Numbered from the stretch's first letter, positions 26,805-36,153 are shown. The stretch is DNA of 64,000 nt from Bacteroidota bacterium (GCA_023434025.1 JAEYTL010000023.1:24776-88775), one strand, 5' to 3'. The notes: generated from the sequence alone by a model not told the origin. Numbers and translations are program-made.

Positions 26805-27650
26805 ATGAAGGCTATTTTAGAAGATGTAGAAGTTCTTAAAGGAGACTTTTCTTTTGTGGTTTATTCTTTCTCTGTTCCTTTTTTTGAGTTCAAATGGCAT
26901 TATCATCCGGAATACGAACTTACGTTAATAAAAAAAGGTCACGGAAAGCGTATTGTGGGCGATAGTCATCAGTATTTTGAAAAAAATGATTTGGTTTTAC
27001 TGGGACAGCGATTACCCCATACGTGGTTTACGGATTCTGAACCACACGAGAGTGAAGCTGTGGTTATTCAGTTTTCGGAAGATTTTTTTCAGCGGTTTAA
27101 AACACTCAGGGAATTTTCAACCGTATCGGAGCTCATCAACAGCTCGCAAAGAGGAATCGCTTTCAAAGCAGATGACGATATTATTACAATGATTCAGCAT
27201 TTACCGGTCAGGGACGGGGTTTACCGGATAGCCGATTTTATGGTAATATTACAAAAATTGGTTACGGCCGAAAAAACATTCTTATCGTCAGAAGCTTATG
27301 TAATATCCAATAATACAAAAACACAGAACAGAATTAATCAGGTCTGCAAATTTGTTCAGGAACATTCACAGGAAAAAATTACCATTGAGCAGATGGCAGC
27401 CATGATTCATGTATCTAAAAGTGCTTTTTGTAAATTCTTTAAAAAAGTGATGAAAACGAATTTTTCAGATTATCTGAATGAAATCAGAATAGCCAACGCC
27501 TGCCACTGGCTTACCTCTACAGATAAAACCATAAAAGAAATAGCTCTTGAAACGGGATTTGACAGTCTTACATATTTTAACCGGATCTTTAAAAAGAAAA
27601 AGAAGATAACACCAACATTATTCAGGAAACAAATGAATAAGACTCTTTGA
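26805..27650 (+). CDS. AraC-family regulator with cupin sensor, sugar operon
   Basis: A 281-residue regulator. The N-terminal cupin half (FKWHYHPEYELTLIKKGHGKRIVGD, with HxHPExE metal-type residues) should bind the sugar signal. The C-terminal AraC domain has both helix-turn-helix units, ITIEQMAAMIHVSKSAFCKFFKK and IKEIALETGFDSLTYFNRIFKKK. It is divergent from the five-gene operon at 20.2-26.7 kb, which is the likely target. The inverted repeat upstream is a candidate binding site. Confidence 0.92.
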   Translation: MKAILEDVEVLKGDFSFVVYSFSVPFFEFKWHYHPEYELTLIKKGHGKRIVGDSHQYFEKNDLVLLGQRLPHTWFTDSEPHESEAVVIQFSEDFFQRFKTLREFSTVSELINSSQRGIAFKADDDIITMIQHLPVRDGVYRIADFMVILQKLVTAEKTFLSSEAYVISNNTKTQNRINQVCKFVQEHSQEKITIEQMAAMIHVSKSAFCKFFKKVMKTNFSDYLNEIRIANACHWLTSTDKTIKEIALETGFDSLTYFNRIFKKKKKITPTLFRKQMNKTL

Positions 27651-27716
27651 TTTAAGAATTATTTTTATACTTCAAAAGGATAAAGTATCTTTGCAACTTA
27701 TTTCAAACCATAACTC

Positions 27717-28643
27717 ATGAACAAACTGCTGATAGTAGGAACAGTTGCTTTTGATGCGATTGAAACACCTTTCGGAAAAACAGATAAAATCTTAGGTGGA
27801 GCGGCTACATTTATTGGACTTTCCGCATCTTTTTTCAACATTAAATCAGGGATTGTTTCCGTGGTGGGAGAGGATTTCCCGCAAGAATATTTAGATTTGT
27901 TGTCAGACAGAGATATTGATATTTCAGGGATTGAAATTGTAAAAGGCGGTAAAACGTTCTTCTGGAGCGGTCGTTACCATAACGATTTGAATTCAAGAGA
28001 TACCCTGGTAACAGAATTAAACGTACTGGCCGATTTTCAGCCAAAAGTACCGGCCGATTTTCAAAATGCAGAAGTCGTGATGTTAGGAAACCTGCATCCG
28101 ATGGTTCAGATCAGTGTGTTGGATCAAATGACTGAAAAACCTAAACTGGTGGTGTTGGATACGATGAACTTCTGGATGGATTGTGCGTTAACCGAGTTAC
28201 ACGAAGTCATGAAACGCGTAGATGTAATTACAATCAATGATGAAGAGGCCCGTCAGCTTTCGGGTGAATATTCATTGGTAAAAGCAGCAGCAAAGATTCA
28301 CACGATGGGCCCAAAATATGTCGTAATTAAAAAGGGAGAACACGGAGCATTATTGTTCCATGGGAAAGAAATTTTCTTTGCTCCGGCCTTACCGTTAGAA
28401 GAAGTATTTGATCCGACCGGGGCAGGTGATACCTTTGCCGGAGGTTTTTCCGGGTTTATTGCTCAAAGTGAAAACATTTCGTTCGGGAATATGAAAAATG
28501 CAATCATTTATGGCTCTAACCTGGCGTCATTCTGTGTGGAGAAATTTGGAACCGAGCGGATGGTTGACCTTGAAAGAGAGGAAGTGTACGACCGCTTAAA
28601 ACAGTTCAGAGATTTAACACAATTTGACATCGAATTAGAATAA
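27717..28643 (+). CDS. PfkB-family carbohydrate kinase
   Basis: A 308-residue ribokinase-like sugar or nucleoside kinase. It has GGAATFIGLSASFFNI near the N-terminus (substrate side) and the PfkB signature 2, DPTGAGDTFAGGFSGFI, with the anion hole and catalytic Asp. Members of this group in Bacteroidota act on adenosine-, ribose- or sugar-type substrates; the exact one cannot be read. A TATCTTTG -7-like box (27686-27693) lies 23 bp upstream, and a strong terminator follows, so it is a single-gene unit before the PurF-like gene rather than part of the AraC sugar operon. Confidence 0.9.
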   Translation: MNKLLIVGTVAFDAIETPFGKTDKILGGAATFIGLSASFFNIKSGIVSVVGEDFPQEYLDLLSDRDIDISGIEIVKGGKTFFWSGRYHNDLNSRDTLVTELNVLADFQPKVPADFQNAEVVMLGNLHPMVQISVLDQMTEKPKLVVLDTMNFWMDCALTELHEVMKRVDVITINDEEARQLSGEYSLVKAAAKIHTMGPKYVVIKKGEHGALLFHGKEIFFAPALPLEEVFDPTGAGDTFAGGFSGFIAQSENISFGNMKNAIIYGSNLASFCVEKFGTERMVDLEREEVYDRLKQFRDLTQFDIELE

Positions 28644-28651
28644 ATAGAGTG

Positions 28652-28677
28652 TGCCCCGAAATTTCGGGGCATTTTTT
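28652..28677 (+). terminator. Rho-independent terminator after the PfkB gene
   Basis: A 20-bp perfect palindrome rich in GC at its base (TGCCCCGA with TCGGGGCA around AATT), followed by TTTTTT. It ends the PfkB transcript 9 bp after the stop. Confidence 0.9.
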
Positions 28678-28749
28678 ATAGAATCAGATTGAATCATTAA
28701 ACAGATTAACCTACAAAAGAAACTGAACAGATTCAGTTTAAACAACACC

Positions 28750-30648
28750 ATGAGTGACAACTTAAAACACGAATGCGGAATCGCTCTTTTGCGGTTAAAA
28801 AAACCGCTCCATTATTACAAAGAAAAATACGGAACCGCTTTCTACGGAATACAAAAAATGTATCTATTGATGGAAAAGCAGCACAACCGCGGACAAGATG
28901 GTGCCGGTTTTGCCAGTATTAAATTTGATATGGAACCCGGACAGCGTTACATCAGCCGGGTTCGTTCCAACAAATCGCAACCGATTCAGGATATTTTTGG
29001 CCAAATTAATGAGCGAATCAATGATGACTTGGCGAACAATCCTGAATTTCAAAATGATGTGGATTGGCAGAAAGAAAATATTCCTTATATAGGCGAATTG
29101 TTTTTAGGGCATGTTCGTTACGGAACGTTTGGAAAAAACAGTATAGAAAGTGTTCACCCGTTTTTACGTCAGAACAATTGGATGCACCGGAACTTAATTG
29201 TAGCCGGAAATTTCAACATGACCAATGTAAAAGAACTTTTTGATAGTTTGGTCGAATTGGGGCAGCACCCAAAAGAATTGGCAGATACCGTTACTGTTAT
29301 GGAAAAAATCGGTCACTTTTTAGATGATGAAGTAACGGATTTGTATCAGGAATGTAAAAATAACGGCTTGTCTAAAAGAGAAGCTTCTCCGGTGATTGCC
29401 GAAAAATTAGATATAGCCAAAATTTTAAGAAAATCATCCAAAAACTGGGATGGTGGTTTTGCCATGGCAGGTTTATTGGGTCATGGTGATGCCTTTGTAT
29501 TTCGTGATCCGGCCGGAATTCGTCCTGCATTTTTTTATGAAGACGATGAAATTGTGGTCGTTGCATCGGAAAGACCGGTTATTCAAACGGTTTTTAACGT
29601 TCCTTTTGAAAAAGTGCAGGAATTAGATCCCGGAAAAGCACTGATCGTAAAGAAAAACGGCAGTTTTTCGTTGGAACAAATTTTAGAACCCTTAGAAAAG
29701 AAAGCCTGTTCGTTTGAACGGATTTATTTTTCCAGAGGTAGTGATGCTGAAATTTACAGAGAAAGGAAAATGCTCGGGAAATTGATTCTTCCCGCCGTGT
29801 TAGAAGCAATTGACAGTGATACAGACCATACTGTTTTTTCCTATATTCCAAATACGGCAGAAACTTCTTTTTACGGAATGGTAGAAGCGGCTCAGGATTT
29901 TTTAAACCAGCGGAAAAACAAATACATCCTGGATAACCGTAAAACACTAACCAAAGAAAAATTAGAAGAAATACTCTCTGTTAAAATCAGAACCGAAAAA
30001 GTAGCGATTAAAGATGCTAAATTACGAACGTTTATTACAGAAGACAGTAGTCGTGATGATTTGGTAGCACACGTCTATGATGTAACGTATGGGGTAATCA
30101 AGCCGGAAGATAATCTGGTGATTATCGATGACAGTATAGTACGCGGAACTACGTTGAAGAAAAGTATTATCCGAATGATGGATCGGCTAAATCCGAAACG
30201 AATAGTCATTGTTTCTTCAGCTCCGCAGATTCGTTATCCGGATTGTTATGGAATCGATATGGCAAAATTAGAAGGATTAGTGGCGTTTAGAGCTGTTTTG
30301 GAATTATTGAAAGAAAACAATCAGTATCATTTGGTTGATGAGGTTTATAAAAAATGTAAACTGCAGGAGAAATTTAAAGACGGAGAGATTATAAATTATG
30401 TTAAGGAAGTATATGCTCCCTTTACCGACCGGCAGATATCAGATAAAATTGCGGAAATGTTAAGTTCATCCGATATTAAAGCAGAAGTAAAAATTATCTT
30501 TCAATCAGTAGATAATCTGCATATTGCCTGCCCGCAGAATTTGGGCGATTGGTATTTCACGGGAGATTACCCCACACCCGGCGGAAACCGAGTTGTAAAC
30601 CGTGCTTTCATGAATTTTTATGAGGGGAAAGATGCACGGGCCTATTAA
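28750..30648 (+). CDS. Amidophosphoribosyltransferase-like protein, extended
   Basis: A 632-residue PurF homologue. The class II glutaminase nucleophile is Cys9 (KHECGIALL) if the first residues are processed or tolerated; LMEKQHNRGQDGAGFASI and GHVRYGTFG belong to the glutaminase domain. The phosphoribosyltransferase loop VIIDDSIVRGTTLKK binds PRPP. The family is usually about 470-510 residues, so this copy has over 100 extra, mainly after the PRT domain (from about 520, with a PFTDRQISDKIAEML segment). It stands alone. It may be a second PurF-like enzyme, so I give no symbol. Confidence 0.85.
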   Translation: MSDNLKHECGIALLRLKKPLHYYKEKYGTAFYGIQKMYLLMEKQHNRGQDGAGFASIKFDMEPGQRYISRVRSNKSQPIQDIFGQINERINDDLANNPEFQNDVDWQKENIPYIGELFLGHVRYGTFGKNSIESVHPFLRQNNWMHRNLIVAGNFNMTNVKELFDSLVELGQHPKELADTVTVMEKIGHFLDDEVTDLYQECKNNGLSKREASPVIAEKLDIAKILRKSSKNWDGGFAMAGLLGHGDAFVFRDPAGIRPAFFYEDDEIVVVASERPVIQTVFNVPFEKVQELDPGKALIVKKNGSFSLEQILEPLEKKACSFERIYFSRGSDAEIYRERKMLGKLILPAVLEAIDSDTDHTVFSYIPNTAETSFYGMVEAAQDFLNQRKNKYILDNRKTLTKEKLEEILSVKIRTEKVAIKDAKLRTFITEDSSRDDLVAHVYDVTYGVIKPEDNLVIIDDSIVRGTTLKKSIIRMMDRLNPKRIVIVSSAPQIRYPDCYGIDMAKLEGLVAFRAVLELLKENNQYHLVDEVYKKCKLQEKFKDGEIINYVKEVYAPFTDRQISDKIAEMLSSSDIKAEVKIIFQSVDNLHIACPQNLGDWYFTGDYPTPGGNRVVNRAFMNFYEGKDARAY

Positions 30649-30703
30649 AATAACACATCGATTTTTGCCTTTTAACGACTTTTGATGCATTTCATCTAAT
30701 TTA

Positions 30704-30735
30704 TTTGTTAACAAAATAGTGTTAATATACATTTG
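30704..30735 (+). promoter_or_regulatory. Promoter of small RNA copy 1
   Basis: TTTG (30704-30707), 20 bp, then TACATTTG (30728-30735): an exact Bacteroidota promoter pattern with no protein gene behind it. The predicted start falls at about 30740, just at the ACCATA that opens the RNA hairpin. Confidence 0.7.
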
Positions 30736-30739
30736 TTTC

Positions 30740-30810
30740 ACCATAGCATTAGTAGGTTAAGTTTATGGTAGATTTGGGGCAAAAAGGGTACGCTATGCGT
30801 ACCTTTTTTA
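30740..30810 (+). ncRNA. Probable small RNA, copy 1 of a tandem pair
   Basis: A transcript of about 70 nt with no reading frame. ACCATA (30740-30745) can pair with TATGGT (30764-30769). This is followed by the linker AGATTTGGGGCAAAAA and a terminator hairpin, GGTACGC (30787-30793) with GCGTACC (30797-30803), and a T tract. From GGTTAAG (30755) through the linker it is almost identical to copy 2 about 210 bp downstream, while the terminator stems differ in sequence but not in form. It may belong to a known Bacteroidota motif such as Flavo-1; I cannot confirm that without Rfam. Confidence 0.65.
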
Positions 30811-30937
30811 TTTTTATCACGGTTTAAAACACATTTGAAAACCATCAAAAAACCCGTATAACCATACAAAGTACCCTTTATTCCCTAATTGTTAAAATTT
30901 ATTCTGCATTACAATAGTTTCTTACTAAAAACCGTTG

Positions 30938-30945
30938 TACATTTG
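30938..30945 (+). promoter_or_regulatory. -7 element of small RNA copy 2
   Basis: TACATTTG, identical to the -7 box of copy 1, lies 5 bp before ACCATA. The -33 box is weak (TTT at 30918-30920, spacing 17). Confidence 0.5.
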
Positions 30946-30950
30946 TAATT

Positions 30951-31020
30951 ACCATAGTACGCACGGTTAAGTTTATGGTAGATTTGGGGCAAAAGGGTGG
31001 AAGAAATTCCACCTTTTTAT
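30951..31020 (+). ncRNA. Probable small RNA, copy 2 of a tandem pair
   Basis: Same architecture as copy 1: ACCATA (30951-30956) pairs with TATGGT (30974-30979), the GGTTAAG...GGGGCAAAA core is conserved, and a terminator follows, with GGTGGAA (30996-31002) pairing with TTCCACC (31007-31013) across a GAAA tetraloop and a T tract. The stem of the terminator shares no sequence with copy 1 beyond its GGT base, so its pairing has been kept while its bases changed. That is evidence for a structured RNA rather than a simple repeat. Confidence 0.65.
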
Positions 31021-31026
31021 TTTGTC

Positions 31027-31062
31027 AAAAAAAGCGGCATCCGTTAGAATGCCGCTTTTTTT
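31027..31062. terminator. Terminator at the 3' end of sodA
   Basis: A 14-bp perfect stem (AAAAAAAGCGGCAT with ATGCCGCTTTTTTT) with an 8-nt loop. It can stop the minus-strand sodA transcript and any plus-strand read-through from the small RNAs. Confidence 0.85.
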
Positions 31063-31081
31063 AATAAAAAAGTGTCTCTTT

Positions 31082-31687
31082 TTATTTTTCGTTAGCAAAT
31101 CTTCTGGAAACTTCAGCCCAGTTAATTACATTAAAGAAGGCCTCAATATAGTCCGGTCTTCGGTTTTGATAGTGCAGGTAATAAGCGTGTTCCCAAACAT
31201 CCATGGCCAAGATTGGCGTTCCGCCGCAACCAACGCCGGGCATCAAAGGGTTATCTTGATTAGGTGTTCCGCAAATTTCTAATTTACCGTCTTTTACACA
31301 TAAAAAAGCCCAGCCTGAACCAAATTGTGTAGCTCCGGCTTTTGAAAATCTAGCTTTAAATTCAGCAAAAGTACCAAAATCTCTTTCGATGGCTTCCGCT
31401 AATTCCCCGGTTGGTTCCCCGCCTCCGTTAGGCGACATGACGGTCCAAAACAGGTTGTGGTTATAAAAACCACCGCCATTGTTGCGAACCGCCGCATTGG
31501 TTTTGTCTAAATTGATTAAAATGTTTTCAATGGTTTTGCCTTCCATGTCGGTGCCCTCAATGGCTGCGTTCAGGTTGTTGGTATAGGCAGCATGATGTTT
31601 AGAATGATGTATTTCCATGGTTCTGGCATCAATATGTGGCTCTAATGCATCGTATGCATAAGGTAATTTTGGTAATTCAAATGGCAT
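31082..31687 (-). CDS. Superoxide dismutase, Fe/Mn type
   Basis: Dismutates superoxide to oxygen and peroxide in the cytoplasm. I start it at the ATG at 31687 (MPFELPKLPYAYDALEPH, 201 residues), where the family begins, not the in-frame start at 31711. The four metal ligands are visible: His in MEIHHSKHH, His in NHNLFWTVM, and Asp and His in LAMDVWEHAYYLHYQNRR. GSGWAFLCV and GCGGTPI line the active site. Fe and Mn preference cannot be settled by eye. It is monocistronic, with its own terminator. Confidence 0.95.
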   Translation of the reverse strand: MPFELPKLPYAYDALEPHIDARTMEIHHSKHHAAYTNNLNAAIEGTDMEGKTIENILINLDKTNAAVRNNGGGFYNHNLFWTVMSPNGGGEPTGELAEAIERDFGTFAEFKARFSKAGATQFGSGWAFLCVKDGKLEICGTPNQDNPLMPGVGCGGTPILAMDVWEHAYYLHYQNRRPDYIEAFFNVINWAEVSRRFANEK

Positions 31688-31792
31688 AATCTTAAATTTT
31701 AGGTTTAACAATAAGGAGCATCAAATTTAATCAATTAACTTTGGAAAAGGAAATTCTATTTTGTTATTGTTATATTAATTTAAATTATAGTC

Positions 31793-34700
31793 TTGAAAAG
31801 ACCCGCTTTTTCCATTTATGATGCTTCTGCCGGTTCCGGTAAAACCTTTACATTGGTAAAGGAATACCTGAAAATCATCCTTAGTTCCAAAAAGGAAGAT
31901 GCTTATAAAAATATTTTGGCCATTACGTTTACCAATAAAGCGGTAGGTGAAATGAAATCCAGGGTAGTTGAAACACTGTCGCAGTTTGCTGCCGATGAAC
32001 CAAATGCAAAAGCGATGGCGGTGATGGATACGCTTGTTCAGGAAACCGGGATGTCATTTCAGGAGATTAAACAAAAAGCAAAGATGATTATTCGGAATAT
32101 CATTCACAATTATGCCGCATTTGATATTTCAACCATTGATAAGTTTACCCATCGGGTAATACGCACTTTTGCTCATGATCTGAATCTGCCAACTACTTTT
32201 GAGGTTTCACTGGAAACGGACAACCTGTTGCAGGAAGCCACCGATGCGATTATTGCACAAGCCGGTAACGATGAAATGCTGACGCGGTTACTGGTTGATT
32301 TTACATTAGAAAAAACAGATGACGATAAATCCTGGGATGTAACCAGAGACATCAAAGAAATTTCGAAACTGCTAACCAATGAAAACAACCGAAATGAAAT
32401 AACTTATTTTAAAGACAAACAAATTCAGGAATTTATTGGGCTGAAGGAAGATGTGCTACAAAAAATCAGATTAATAGAAAAAGCATGTTCAGAAGCCGGA
32501 CAAAAGGCTATGCAGCTCATTAATAATCATCAACTGGATGCTAAATCGTTTAACAGAGGGACGGTTTTTAATTATTTTATGAAAATTGCACAAGGTGAAA
32601 TCATCAGCAATGCCAAAATTGAAGCGTATTTAGCAGAAGGAAACCGTTACGCTAAATCCATTCCCGAGCCTCAAAAGAAAGCGGTGGATTTAATCTCGGC
32701 AGAACTATTGCACTACTTCAATCTGATTCATTCCTTTGCCAAAGAATATATGTTGTACCTGGCTTTTTTAAAAAATATTACTCCTTTATCTCTTTTAAAC
32801 CGAGTGAGTCAGGAGTTGAATAAAATTCAGGAAGAGCAGCATATTTTATCCATTTCAGAATTTAATACCATTATTCACAATGAAATCCAGAACCAGCCGG
32901 CTCCATTTATATATGAACGGATGGGTGAACGGTACAGGCATTTTTTTATTGATGAATTTCAGGATACCTCACAAATGCAGTGGGAAAACCTGATTCCGTT
33001 AATTGGGAATGCACTGGCGAGTGAAGATTTAGACCAGGAGCGGGGTTCTCTGATGATAGTAGGTGACCCCAAGCAATCAATTTACCGTTGGCGAGGCGGC
33101 AAAGCAGAGCAGTTCATCGGGTTAAGTAAGGACGAAAATCCATTTGTAAACAAAGACAAAATGCTTTTCCATCTTGACACCAATTGGCGTAGTTACAGTC
33201 AGATTATCGATTTTAACAACCGCTTTTTTGCGTTCCTGTCAGGGGCTTTTACCCATCCGGATTATAAGGATTTATATCAGAACCACAGTTTTCAAAAGGA
33301 GAATGATAAAAAAGGAGGCTATGTAAAACTTTCATTTATTCCCTCCGGGACAGACGGGGAACAAGAAATGGAAAAGGAGGATTACTATCTGCAGGCCGTT
33401 CTTCAAACGATAGAAAGCTTAAAGATAAAGGGTTTTTCTTATCGCGATATGGTTATCCTTACCCGAAAAAAGGAACCGGGAGTTAAAATAGCTGCGTTTT
33501 TAACAGAAAACAGCATCCCGATAGTTTCTTCAGAATCACTTTTGCTTCAAAATTCTTCCGATGTGAATTTGATTATTACGTTTCTGCGGTTTTTGAAAAA
33601 CGGGTCAGATAAAGAAGCCAAAGCACATTTTTTGTATTATGTTGCTAAAAACCTGCAACAAGAAATACCAACCCATGATTTTGTGGTAAAAGGAATGGCA
33701 TTTGCAACAGAAAGTGAATTGGAGGCCTGGCTGATGTTGTTGGATTTGTCTTTTTCGTTTCAGCAGATCCGCAAAAAGCCGCTTTATGAAGCGGTTGAAA
33801 TCATTATTCGCATATTCATCAGGCCCAAAGAATCAAACGCCTATATTCAGGATTTTCTGGATAGGGTTTTAGATCGGGACTGTAAAAACCAATCCGGTAT
33901 TTCTGATTTTTTGGATTATTGGGACAACAATAGTACTAAGTTCAGCATTCCGTCGCCCGAAGGCAACAATGCCATACGGATTATGACAATTCACAAGTCA
34001 AAAGGATTAGAGTTTCCTGTGGTTATTTTTCCGTTTGCCGAAGAAAGTTATGCCAGCTCTATCAAAGATAAATTGTGGATTGAGCCTGAATCGGATGTAA
34101 TCGGATTGCCTAAAGTTTTACTTGATAACACCAAAAGTGTAGAAGAATTCGGTGCATCGGCAGCAACGGTTTATCAACAGAAAAAAGAAGAAGAATTGTT
34201 AGACAATATAAACATTCTTTATGTAGCACTCACACGGGCAGAAGAGCAACTTCATATTATTTCAAGTATGAACCTGACTTCCAAGGGTGAAATATCAGTC
34301 AATAACATGTCTGCTTTTTTTCTTACTTTTTTAAAAGAAAAAGGGTTATTTGATTCTCAAAAAAGAGTTTATGAATGGGGAAGTGCTGATCGGGTTTCTT
34401 CCGAAAGTAAAAAAGCTCCGGAATTAATACCAATTGTATTAGCAGAAAAAAGCCTTAATCCGGATTCCATCAAAATTGCTCAACGCGAAAGCCTTATGTG
34501 GGGAACTCATCAGCAAAAAGCTATTGAATACGGTAATGTGATACACGAAATATTATCGTATGTTCAAACTAAAAGCGATGTGGATGCAGCTGTTGCAACA
34601 GGGTTGGAGAACGGAATCATTACGTTGAACCAAAAAGAAGCGGTTTTGTCAATAATTAAACAGATTTGTTTACACCCGCAATTGTCAATTTATTTTGACG

Positions 34701-34945
34701 AATCCAATAAAATACTGAATGAACAGATTATTCTGCGGAAAAATGATACAGTAGTCAAGCCGGACCGGGTTGTTTTAAACCAACAAAATCAGGCAATGTT
34801 ATTAGACTATAAAACGGGAGAACCACATGTTAAACATCATAAACAATTGGAGATGTATGAATCTGCTTTGCAAAATATGGGCCTGGCAGTCGTTAAAAAA
34901 ACATTGGTTTATGTTGGTGAAACATTGGAAATAGTAACTTTGTAA
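31793..34945 (+). CDS. addA: AddA-like UvrD-type helicase/exonuclease
   Basis: A 1050-residue helicase-nuclease subunit for double-strand-break end resection. It starts with a TTG (MKRPAFSIYDASAGSGKTFTL); Walker A is ASAGSGKT at about 11-18. Other SF1 motifs: FTNKAVGEMKSRV, FIDEFQDTSQMQW, GDPKQSIYRWRGG and, near residue 730, IMTIHKSKGLEFPVV with VALTRAEEQLHI. The C-terminus has a RecB-type nuclease core (KPDRVV, then LLDYKTGEPHVKHHKQLEMY). Its likely partner, the AddB-like protein, is encoded at 37.7 kb beyond kbl and ompA. kbl follows after 14 bp. Confidence 0.88.
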   Translation: MKRPAFSIYDASAGSGKTFTLVKEYLKIILSSKKEDAYKNILAITFTNKAVGEMKSRVVETLSQFAADEPNAKAMAVMDTLVQETGMSFQEIKQKAKMIIRNIIHNYAAFDISTIDKFTHRVIRTFAHDLNLPTTFEVSLETDNLLQEATDAIIAQAGNDEMLTRLLVDFTLEKTDDDKSWDVTRDIKEISKLLTNENNRNEITYFKDKQIQEFIGLKEDVLQKIRLIEKACSEAGQKAMQLINNHQLDAKSFNRGTVFNYFMKIAQGEIISNAKIEAYLAEGNRYAKSIPEPQKKAVDLISAELLHYFNLIHSFAKEYMLYLAFLKNITPLSLLNRVSQELNKIQEEQHILSISEFNTIIHNEIQNQPAPFIYERMGERYRHFFIDEFQDTSQMQWENLIPLIGNALASEDLDQERGSLMIVGDPKQSIYRWRGGKAEQFIGLSKDENPFVNKDKMLFHLDTNWRSYSQIIDFNNRFFAFLSGAFTHPDYKDLYQNHSFQKENDKKGGYVKLSFIPSGTDGEQEMEKEDYYLQAVLQTIESLKIKGFSYRDMVILTRKKEPGVKIAAFLTENSIPIVSSESLLLQNSSDVNLIITFLRFLKNGSDKEAKAHFLYYVAKNLQQEIPTHDFVVKGMAFATESELEAWLMLLDLSFSFQQIRKKPLYEAVEIIIRIFIRPKESNAYIQDFLDRVLDRDCKNQSGISDFLDYWDNNSTKFSIPSPEGNNAIRIMTIHKSKGLEFPVVIFPFAEESYASSIKDKLWIEPESDVIGLPKVLLDNTKSVEEFGASAATVYQQKKEEELLDNINILYVALTRAEEQLHIISSMNLTSKGEISVNNMSAFFLTFLKEKGLFDSQKRVYEWGSADRVSSESKKAPELIPIVLAEKSLNPDSIKIAQRESLMWGTHQQKAIEYGNVIHEILSYVQTKSDVDAAVATGLENGIITLNQKEAVLSIIKQICLHPQLSIYFDESNKILNEQIILRKNDTVVKPDRVVLNQQNQAMLLDYKTGEPHVKHHKQLEMYESALQNMGLAVVKKTLVYVGETLEIVTL

Positions 34946-34959
34946 AAAATAAAAGCAAC

Positions 34960-36153
34960 ATGTACGGTAAAATACAACAACATTTACAAAACGAATTAGA
35001 GACAATTCAACAAAACGGATTATTTAAAAAAGAGCGAATCATTACTTCGCCGCAAGGGGCAGAAATTACTATTTCTACCGGAGAAAAAGTATTGAACTTT
35101 TGTGCAAATAATTATTTGGGGCTTTCTTCGCATCCCGAAGTGGTTCAGGCTGCCAAAGATGCATTAGATTCACATGGTTTCGGAATGTCGTCTGTGCGTT
35201 TTATTTGCGGAACACAAGATATTCACAAACAGTTGGAGCAGAAAATCGCTCAATTCTACGGAACAGAAGACACCATTTTGTACGCAGCTGCTTTTGATGC
35301 TAACGGAGGAGTTTTTGAACCGTTGCTGGGCGAAGAAGATGCAATTATTTCCGATAGCCTAAACCACGCTTCTATTATCGACGGTGTTCGGTTGTGTAAA
35401 GCAGCCCGTTATCGGTATGAAAACAGTAACATGGAAGATCTGGAACAGCAACTTATTAAAGCAAATGAAGCAGGAAGACGTTTCAAATTAATTGTAACCG
35501 ATGGTGTCTTTTCAATGGATGGTTTAGTTGCCCCGTTGGATAAAATCTGTGATTTGGCCGACAAATATGATGCCATGGTGATGGTAGATGAATGCCACGC
35601 GGCCGGATTTATTGGGGCAACAGGCAAAGGTACATTGGAAGCGAAACGTGTGATGGGTCGTGTAGATATTATTACCGGAACCCTCGGCAAAGCATTGGGC
35701 GGAGCAATGGGCGGCTATACCACAGCGAAAAAAGAAGTTATCGAAATACTGAGACAGCGTTCCCGTCCGTATTTGTTTTCAAACTCTTTGGCTCCTTCCA
35801 TAGTAGGAGCTTCTCTTAAAGTTTTTGAGTTGTTGGAAAAAGACTCTTCTCTTCGCGATCAACTGGAATGGAATACCAATTATTTTAAGAAAGGAATGAA
35901 AGACGCAGGGTTTGATATTATTGATGGCGACTCAGCCATCGTGCCCGTAATGCTTTATGATGCAAAATTATCGCAGGTTATGGCTGATGAGTTGTTGAAA
36001 AAAGGGGTGTATGTAATTGGCTTCTTTTTTCCTGTCGTTCCAAAAGATAAAGCAAGAATTCGGGTGCAGCTTTCAGCGGCTCATACCAAAGAACACCTTG
36101 ATGTAGCCATCGATGCTTTCGTACAAGTGGGTAGGTCATTGAATGTTATATAG
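34960..36153 (+). CDS. kbl: Glycine C-acetyltransferase (2-amino-3-ketobutyrate CoA ligase)
   Basis: A PLP enzyme of the alpha-oxoamine synthase family that cleaves 2-amino-3-ketobutyrate with CoA to glycine and acetyl-CoA. The 397-residue protein has NFCANNYLGLSSHPEV near the N-terminus, VDECHAAGFIGATGKGTLE (Asp binding the PLP pyridine N), and the PLP Lys in GTLGKALGGAMGG. C-terminal RIRVQLSAAHT is typical. The partner threonine dehydrogenase is not nearby. It starts 14 bp after addA, so the two are probably co-transcribed. Confidence 0.93.
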   Translation: MYGKIQQHLQNELETIQQNGLFKKERIITSPQGAEITISTGEKVLNFCANNYLGLSSHPEVVQAAKDALDSHGFGMSSVRFICGTQDIHKQLEQKIAQFYGTEDTILYAAAFDANGGVFEPLLGEEDAIISDSLNHASIIDGVRLCKAARYRYENSNMEDLEQQLIKANEAGRRFKLIVTDGVFSMDGLVAPLDKICDLADKYDAMVMVDECHAAGFIGATGKGTLEAKRVMGRVDIITGTLGKALGGAMGGYTTAKKEVIEILRQRSRPYLFSNSLAPSIVGASLKVFELLEKDSSLRDQLEWNTNYFKKGMKDAGFDIIDGDSAIVPVMLYDAKLSQVMADELLKKGVYVIGFFFPVVPKDKARIRVQLSAAHTKEHLDVAIDAFVQVGRSLNVI

